A stretch of DNA of 64,000 nucleotides. It comes from Leptobrachium leishanense (lineage: Eukaryota; Chordata; Amphibia; Anura; Megophryidae). Each line of letters starts with the position of its first letter. Positions within the stretch are counted from its first letter, which is position 1. The stretch is from contig CM019066.1 of the NCBI GenBank assembly GCA_009667805.1, positions 5,456,001 to 5,520,000 on the forward strand. Reading direction: 5' to 3'. Below, in pieces: positions 57,819 to 64,000 of this stretch. The position numbers and the translations under genes were made by a program. A model generated the notes under the pieces. That model saw only the letters and a program-made list of their open reading frames with translations, ran no database searches and was not told where the DNA came from.

Positions 57819-58987
57819 TAAGAGAATTGTTTAACCGTCATCACAATTAACGAAAGAATTTGGAATATTCTTTTTATCATACCAAGAAATGCAAGCAGTT
57901 TAGCTTTTTTTTATCGACTGTGTTATGTTTTATTTTTCTTCTTGCTTCGTTCTAATTTTAGATGTTTTAACAGAGAGGCGGTTCATGGGCTGTGGACAAT
58001 CTGTGCATTAATACATATCAGAGAATGTGGTTTATACTTTGCTGTAATGTGATGCTTAAAGACTGCAAACATTTTAATGTTAATGTAACATCAACCATGT
58101 GTACAGCAGTATGGAAAAACGATAATAAACATGCAAAGGAACCCGGCCAGACAGCCAGAACACTATATAATGTGATCATCATGTAAAATATACACATTTA
58201 TATATTAATATATATGCCTAGACGCACGGCTCGATCTGGATTAGTTGATATTTGAGGCACAAATTGCTCTTCACAGGTTGCATTTATTCGACTAATTTGA
58301 AGGTTAGAAGCTCACGGTATGTATTAACCTTTATATTTCCAAAAGCATGTATACACACTACACACATTGTTTTCTTTGTATTGCAGCTTGAGTTGTAATA
58401 TTCGGCAGCCGCTGATCAATACCAGCGGCAGTGCTACTGCTGTTAGTTTCGACTCCTGGAGTCCAAAGGACTACATGCACCAACTCACGTGTTGGAGGCC
58501 ACACTGGACCCGTGAAAGAACATTGGTCTGGCTAGCCACAAATTAATGGCTCCAATATAAAGTATACAAAGTGTCGGAGCTGTTCATGTACAGTAACCTG
58601 CTACAATATCCAAGTTACAAACAAAATGTGCCAGCAAGAGTATTACAAGAGGAAAAGGCGCTGCTCAAAGGCAAAGTAGTTATTTTATTTAGGAAACAGT
58701 ATCACTTTCTAAAGACTGACTTGAGAAAGGCTGAATTGCAGCTGAAATGTTGCTGTTTACGGAATAAAAGTATCACTTTGTCTTCGAGGAGCGCCTTTTC
58801 CTCTTGTATTATTCTTGCCGGAATCGTATTTGGGGTTGGTTACCCCAAGGACTACTTAGCACCCACTACTGAACAATTATATGTTACTCAGGACGTGGCA
58901 CTACCTACGGTGCATCATTCGATACGTTCAGGTTTTGTGATGCAAACCAATCAGCAACCAGCCACCACTCTTTACTAGTACTGCTAT
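57819..58987. other. Unassigned sequence with a hairpin at 58655-58810
   Basis: The inverted pair GAGGAAAAGGCGCTGCTC (58659) and GAGGAGCGCCTTTTCCTC (58786) encloses about 110 bp that includes GCTGAAATGTTGCTGTTTAC. The 135-codon frame over it (58571-58978) has no recognised domain and probably is not a gene. Confidence 0.5.
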
Positions 58988-58991
58988 TTAA

Positions 58992-59408
58992 CCTGTTACT
59001 GCCACAGGGCATACAATGTTGTCCCCTCGGTGGGTGGGCCTCAAAGCCCTGGTGTGGCATAGCACGTCCCTTTGGCTCCAATGGGCCTCTGTGCTCCTGC
59101 CCACCAGTTAGCGTGTGGTGTCAACATTGGCTGCCGCTGGACGGCCTGAATTCAGGTCGTGCCCTATAACCAATGACATGTGCCGCGCATCAGCTGTGTA
59201 GGTGGGCCAGAGGAGGTGTCGGCCGGAGGAGGTGTCTACAGCAGCAGCTGGCCACCAGGGCGTATTAATACATCCCGTTGGCATTACGCCCCTTCTGGAT
59301 GTGTGGTGCGATATTGTGACAGGGTTAAGGGGCTAGTGAAAATGATTTTCCATAAACCTACTGGTTCCACTACTGATTTTAAAGAAAACCATTTGGTAGT
59401 GAAGAGGC
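58992..59408. mobile_element. TTAA-target MITE, both ends
   Basis: Left TTAA (58988-58991) then CCTGTTACTGCCACAGGGCA; right end CCATTTGGTAGTGAAGAGGC followed by TGAA (59409-59412), a mutated TTAA. This gives the full form of the partial copies at 5086, 16985 and 56031. Confidence 0.72.
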
Positions 59409-59494
59409 TGAATACTAACCGTGTATGCTGGCGCTCAGGAGTAGTGGGAGTTGAATACGGGACTGATTTTATGAGTTTTTGTTAATTTTATGAA

Positions 59495-59899
59495 TCTGTT
59501 GAGAGTTCTTTGCCATGAGGTGCCATGTTAAACTTCCAGTGACCAGTATGAGAGAGTGAGAGCGATAACACCAAATTTAACACACCTGCTCCCCATTCAC
59601 ACCTGAGACCCTGTAACACTAATAAATCACATGACACCAGGGAGGGAAAATGCCTAATTGGGCCCAATTTGGACATTTTCACTTAGGGGTGTAGTCACTT
59701 TTGTTGGCAGCGGTTTAGACATTAATGGCTGTGTGTGTTAAGTTACTTTGAGGGACAGCAAATTTACACTGTTATACAAGCTGTACACTCACTACTTTAC
59801 ATTGTAACAAAGTGTCATTTCTTCAGTGTTGTCACATGAAAAGATATAATAAAATATTTACAAAAATGTGAGGGGTGTAATCACTTCTGTGAGATACTG
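59495..59899 (+). mobile_element. Tc1/mariner element, 3' half
   Basis: CTTTGCCATGAGGTGCCATG...CACACCTGCTCCCCATTCAC...AGGGGTGTAGTCACTTTTGT...TCACTACTTTACATTGTAAC...TCACTTCTGTGAGATACTG, followed by TA. I recognise the 3' end of a Tc1-like family widespread in fish and frogs; the repeated GGGGTGTA-TCACTT segments are the internal and outer direct repeats of its terminal region. The transposase gene and left end are missing. Confidence 0.85.
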
Positions 59900-59902
59900 T
59901 AT

Positions 59903-61216
59903 ATACTATGATTTGAGTGTATGTTTATGTTGAGTGTGAGATAATTGCTAATTGGGGACAGAAATCTTGGCGAGTTTCCACACAAATGTTTTTAGGACGT
60001 AACCCCTGCTTAAAGGGCCGCAACCACCAAAAAAATGAAAGGTCCTTAATGTGTTTACTTTATGTTGCTGATATCTTACATGTGCTTTGTTTTTCTCAAT
60101 ATGTTTAATTAAGAAAATATTTTACTCTATACGTGTCACTGCGTGCAACCATTGTGTGATATTTTGTGTTGTAAACTGCCCCCCACAGTATCTTTCCATC
60201 ACTTGCTTCTCACTGGGTGGCTTTGGCCATAGAATGGAGTATATAGGTGATCACTGACTCAAATAATTTTATTGTGTGGGATGTATTCAAAGGACATCAC
60301 CAGGGGATAGATTAGAAGTCTTTTAAGCTCCCTGTTTTATCTCAAATAGCATACAGAACATACAGAATAGCCCCCTGCAGCCTTATTTAAACATTCACTC
60401 CTCCACCCACTGACTGTGAAATATTGTAGAAGCTAAACCAAAGCAGTAAAGTAAAAACCTTCGCACAGATTTTGTTAAATTTTGCATCATCGGAAAAATC
60501 CACAAAACGGAAACAGGAGGTAAGAAAAAGCTAACTTTATATGTCCTTTTTCATGCAATGACTTCAAACAAAGAAAAAACCAGCATCATGTGTTTTATAA
60601 AGTGGTTTTATTTGTAATGCACAGGTAATCTAATCAGGCCGTATGTAAGTGGTAGAGTCCCTTTAAAACTTATCTAGGAAAATCCTGGGATTTTGCACAT
60701 CTATAAAATAGAGTCTGGAGAACTTTTTTCATATCAAATCCTCTCAATGAAGATCTTGTTAGAATGCTAAATGTGCAAGCGAAATCATCTTCAAGACAAA
60801 GGTGCGCGGTTTTCAGATTTATAATGTGTTTATTTAATGGCCATTTCAGAAAATAGGTTAAGATCTTCAATTGTTTATTAAAAACCTGCATATATTACAA
60901 AATAATATGCCGGAAGCTACAAAACACTTATTTTTCTCTCTAGATTTCTTTAAACCTGTATTTGTGGAAGTGGAAAAATGCACTTCAGCTAATCCGGAAA
61001 GCTGTAATTTATTAACGGAGCTTTAAACCACAGGTGTTAATCACAGTTCTGGCAATTACATCAGAGAGTCTTCAGGGACGCTGGGGATATCTGTGGCAGC
61101 CAAACAAAAGATCCACACAAATATCTCAACTTATGAATAGTTTACACACCTGATTCTGTGGAATAAGTAGCAGCTGCCCTGTGTGTGTTTTCTTGTAAAT
61201 GCTAATGCCAGCATAC
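59903..61216. other. 1.3 kb unique AT-rich sequence, no gene
   Basis: No recognised repeats or domains. Confidence 0.45.
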
Positions 61217-61219
61217 TGA

Positions 61220-61644
61220 GGCTAGGGTCAGACGAATGCATTTTTCGAAGCGACCGTCAAAAAGTGCGTCCGAACGCATTGCCGTATTTTTTCACGGAAT
61301 GCGCAAAAACGGTCACACGATGCGCATTTTCGTGCGTGATTTTTTACGGATCGTCAATAAAACACTTTTTGCGTCTGGACGTTATGTTGGCCGGACATGA
61401 GCAGCGTCTGACGTCTCCTAATCACGCACACACGCCGCTATGCGGATGCAGCGCACTCTGTACGTCAGTACTAGCGGTTCTGCGTTCTCAAAAAAATGCG
61501 TTCATTTTCCACTTGCGTTGTGGCCGGACTTTCGCGCAGCCGGACTTCGTATATTGGCCGTCATTGCGCGTCATTTGCTGCTACTACGGCCGTGATTAAG
61601 TGCGCCTAAACGCACGTTAAAAATGCGTTAGTCTGACCCTAGCC
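61220..61644 (+). mobile_element. MITE A copy 10
   Basis: 425 bp; ends GGCTAGGGTCAGACGAATGC and GTCTGACCCTAGCC; flanks TGA/TAA (one changed base). Its 138-codon frame (61183-61599) has counterparts in other copies only through the shared repeat. Confidence 0.9.
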
Positions 61645-61687
61645 TAAAGGTCTGCTTATCTCAGAGACAACATGCTAGAAATATATA

Positions 61688-62214
61688 CAGGGTTATTCAC
61701 AGAGAGCCGAACTGTCCCCGACATTGCACCGAACAGTGAATTTCCCCGTACGGTGCAATTTCGTGGCCATTCGGCTATTCAAAACCTGTCAATTCGCCAA
61801 ATATTTCCGAATTGCCAGAGAAATACGGTGCCTGTTGGACAGCAGTGAAAGAGAAGTAATGGTTAATCTATTCAGAGACACCGAACAGCAGTGAAATGTC
61901 AGTGAAATGCCCTGATGTTCGGTGGTTTTATTCGGTAGGTTTAATCAGGTAAATCCCAAAGGTTTCAATGTTAAAATATTCCTGTTTTTATTAAATACCT
62001 TTTAATTTGCAACAAAAAGCCTCTTTATTTATTTTTATTTTATTTAGGACTTATGAGGCAATAATCGACAAAAAATAATCTCCGATCCTTTTTAAATAAA
62101 GTTTTTTTTCTGTAACAGACCTTTTTTATTATTATTCATAGGACTTTATATGTTAATTCCAGACATTTGCGTCCAGTAGTTTTTTTGCAATCACGTTTAC
62201 ATTTTTAACCACTT
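61688..62214. mobile_element. MITE P copy 10, right part beyond piggyBac insertion
   Basis: Left end CAGGGTTATTCACAGAGAGC; shared module at about 61945-62050; block TTCCAGACATTTGCGTCCAG. Interrupted at TTAA 62215-62218; the continuation is outside the window. Confidence 0.8.
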
Positions 62215-62218
62215 CGCT

Positions 62219-62850
62219 GCGGAGAATGCGCTCAGCGCGTCCTCCCGCAGGAAGCGTTGGCTGCGGAAGACGTCCTCCCTTTGCGATTCCGGCCGATCGC
62301 TGTGCCCCCCGGTGCGGGCTGACATCTTGGATGTCAGCCCAGCACTCCGGGACCGCCGCGGGCACAATAGATGTCATCGGGGCGGCGCAATGACATCTAT
62401 TTCAGGCGCCCCCCTGCGTGTGCAGAGGAGGCACCTGCGAGGGGGGGAGGTCCTTCAGACCTCTCTCCCTCCCGATCGCCGGGGGCCTGAGATTAATGTC
62501 AGGCGCCGTTTGGAAGGGTACAGCCTGCCCTTCCAAACGGTACCTGGCATTAACCCCTGGGGAGCCGGATCACGATTCGTGATCCTTTCCCGGAGCTGGC
62601 CGACATCTTGGATGTCGGCCAAGCCTCCGGGAATTCCCCCTGAGGACTGGCGTCAACGTGCATAGCACGATGACGCCAGTCCTGGAGTTAACCCCTAACT
62701 GCCACCAATGGTGGAGATAGGGGGTTCCAATGAACCCCCTATCTCCCGATCCGTGAAAGATAGGGGTTAATGTTTGGTACTGTTGGATCGGCCAGAGCAT
62801 GGCCTTTCCAACGATACCAAACATGACCATGTAACAAGTTTTGTAAAAAA
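62219..62850. mobile_element. piggyBac-type element, left part, split by L1 insertion
   Basis: Preceded by TTAA (62215-62218); end CCACTTCGCTGCGGAG. Follows copy 1341-2554 block by block (GGCGCCTGAAA/GGCACCTGCGA region, CCACCAATGGTGGAGATAGG, GGATCGGCCAGAGCATGG) up to AACATGACCATGTAACAAGT, where the L1-like element begins. Confidence 0.87.
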
Positions 62851-64000
62851 GGGGGCGTGGCCGGAACACAGAGAGAGCTGGATGTGTGAGTGCTGAGCTC
62901 CCAGGCCCGAGTGCACAGATTGTCATTTCGGGGCAGAAATAACAGCAATGGCACAGCGGAAAAAGACACTTACTACCCCAGGACTCTCGGGGACTGCGGG
63001 GACCCAACGCCGATCCTCCATTTTACCGTTCTTGGGAGATACATCTCAGCCGCGGACCTCCGGTAAGGGATCCAAATGGCGCCCTGCGACTCAGATCAGG
63101 AGGCCTCCCCGCCACGATTAGATTCAGCAACAAAAGGGAGCGATATGGAACACGAACTGCGGGCCTTATTACAGAGTTTGCCGACCAAAACGGATTTGGC
63201 TGCTCAGTTTACTCAAATGGAGCGCAATTTTAATACTAAATTTGATGAACTGGGGTCTGATTTGAAGCAGTTGGGAGGCCGCGTGGTGGACTTGGAAGAG
63301 GACAGAGATGCGTTATTTTCTCATGTGGAACGTTTAACTGGTCAAATGCTAACGCAAGCTAAACAGCTGGCCACGCTGCATAGACATCTGGATGATGTTG
63401 ATAATAGAGGCAGACGAAACAATCTTCGCATAAAGGGTTACCCGGAAGCAGACTCTGGCAAGGAAGATGTTAAAGAGCTACTCCGTGGTCTGTTTAATGA
63501 TATACTGGGTCGATCTGGAGAGGAATTATTAGTTCTGGGCCGAGGGGATCACAAAATGACGCACCTCGTGATATTATCTGTCGCTTGCAAGATTTTACAC
63601 TGAAAGAGGAAATTCTCAGAGCAGCACGCAAAACTTCGGAAATTAAAGTGGACGGTCAAGTGATACTTTTCTTCCAAGATGTTTCCTGGACCACTTTACA
63701 GGCACGGAGGGCTCTGAAACCGTTAACTGAAGCGCTCCAGGAACGTGATATTCGTTACCGATGGGGATTCCCACTATCTTTACAGGTGAGCCATAACAAC
63801 CAAGTTCATTCTGTTGCATGTCCTGAGGACATTCCGGACTTTGTGCGTGTTTTTGGACTCCCATAAGTTGACATCCCAGACTGGTATGGTTCGCCATCTG
63901 ACACTCTACCCTTCCCACAGCGACCCCGCTGGACTCAACAGGCGAAAAAAAAAACGTAAAGGCAAGACCTCTACGGTGGCCCCTTCTGAGCCTGATCCAG
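62851..64000 (+). mobile_element. L1-like (Tx1/L1 group) LINE, 5' end to ORF1, runs off window
   Basis: Begins GGGGGCGTGGCCGGAACACA, a typical start of this group, with about 97 bp of 5'UTR before the first ATG at 62948. It is 5'-complete, so it was probably full-length on insertion. ORF2 would lie past 64000. Confidence 0.82.
62948..64000 (+). pseudogene. L1 ORF1 protein (Transposase_22 type), frame-broken
   Basis: ORF1p is the RNA-binding chaperone that coats L1 RNA. The N-terminus MAQRKKTLTTPGLSGT starts at 62948; one base appears missing near 63074 (TCCAAATGGCG), after which the frame from 63076 continues MAPCDSDQEASPP. A coiled coil follows (about 63205-63400: FNTKFDELGSDLKQLGGRV, LEEDRDALFSHVERLTGQM), then the start of the RNA-recognition domain NRGRRNNLRIKGYPE (63405-63450). 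Near 63535 a short deletion shifts the frame; the C-terminal domain resumes as PRDIICRLQDFTLKEEIL (63565-63620) and RRALKPLTEALQERDIRYRW. A stop at 63864 is followed by in-frame coding-like sequence (VDIPDWYGSPSD), and an A-run near 63945 adds another shift. Dead gene; identification is firm. Confidence 0.9.

Noticed and set aside
58571..58978. 135-codon frame as a gene
   Set aside because: It runs through an inverted-repeat hairpin and has no recognisable domain.
61183..61599. 138-codon frame as a transposase
   Set aside because: It lies inside a 425-bp MITE with no catalytic motif; similar fragments occur in each MITE A copy.

Overview
This is vertebrate nuclear DNA, most likely from an amphibian (anuran). 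Evidence: no bacterial-style gene layout, an AT-rich background, several vertebrate LINE clades (L1/Tx1-like, L2, RTE, a CR1/Rex1-like clade), Tc1/mariner, hAT and piggyBac elements, a solo LTR, and a very dense load of short non-autonomous DNA transposons (MITEs). The species cannot be named from the sequence. I found no convincing host exon. The long open frames at 5955-8585 and 17141-18890 are artefacts of tandem repeats whose periods are multiples of three.

Layout. 1-5150: end of a hAT-like element, then a foldback element split by a piggyBac-type insertion and by a MITE nested in a MITE. 5520-8700: a 182-bp MITE, then a 2.45-kb array of a 54-bp unit arranged as one giant inverted repeat. 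8788-14080: MITEs, a 37-bp tandem repeat and an L2 fragment. 14728-16690: an RTE LINE tail split by a hAT element with a perfect 8-bp duplication. 17062-19025: a complete hAT-type element (8-bp duplication) carrying a 1.4-kb minisatellite. 20013-20910: MITE. 22111-27384: a Tc1-like element shredded by two MITEs and by an L2 copy, the L2 itself split by a hAT-like element with a telomere-like TTAGGG array. 28460-34040: MITE remnant, then a piggyBac element holding a hAT element that holds a LINE tail. 35515-37080: a CR1/Rex1-like LINE with internal tandem duplication and a MITE insertion. 37081-38640: LTR and MITE remnants. 38641-41588: largely repeat-free. 41589-46496: five or more MITE types, including a MITE interrupted by a piggyBac copy and two abutting hAT copies. 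47790-50283: LINE ORF2 tail plus a MITE containing an L2 tail and a hAT. 51144-53870: MITEs. 54535-56111: small piggyBac-type element and a solo LTR with a perfect 5-bp duplication. 56718-59899: MITE with nested MITE, piggyBac-like MITE, Tc1 half. 61217-64000: MITEs and a piggyBac copy into which an L1-like LINE inserted, preserving the start of a broken ORF1 that runs out of the window.

Nothing here works together as a pathway. What can be read is insertion history: pre-insertion sites can be rebuilt from paralogous copies in the same window, giving target-site duplications (TTAA, 8-bp, TA, TTA/TAA) and a relative order of mobility. Stretches between the elements are AT-rich and look single-copy; some could be conserved non-coding sequence, which only an alignment could show.

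I saw no previously undescribed functional system. The most unusual structures are the inverted 54-bp satellite, the shared internal module found in two element families with different ends, and the telomere-like array enclosed by inverted arms.
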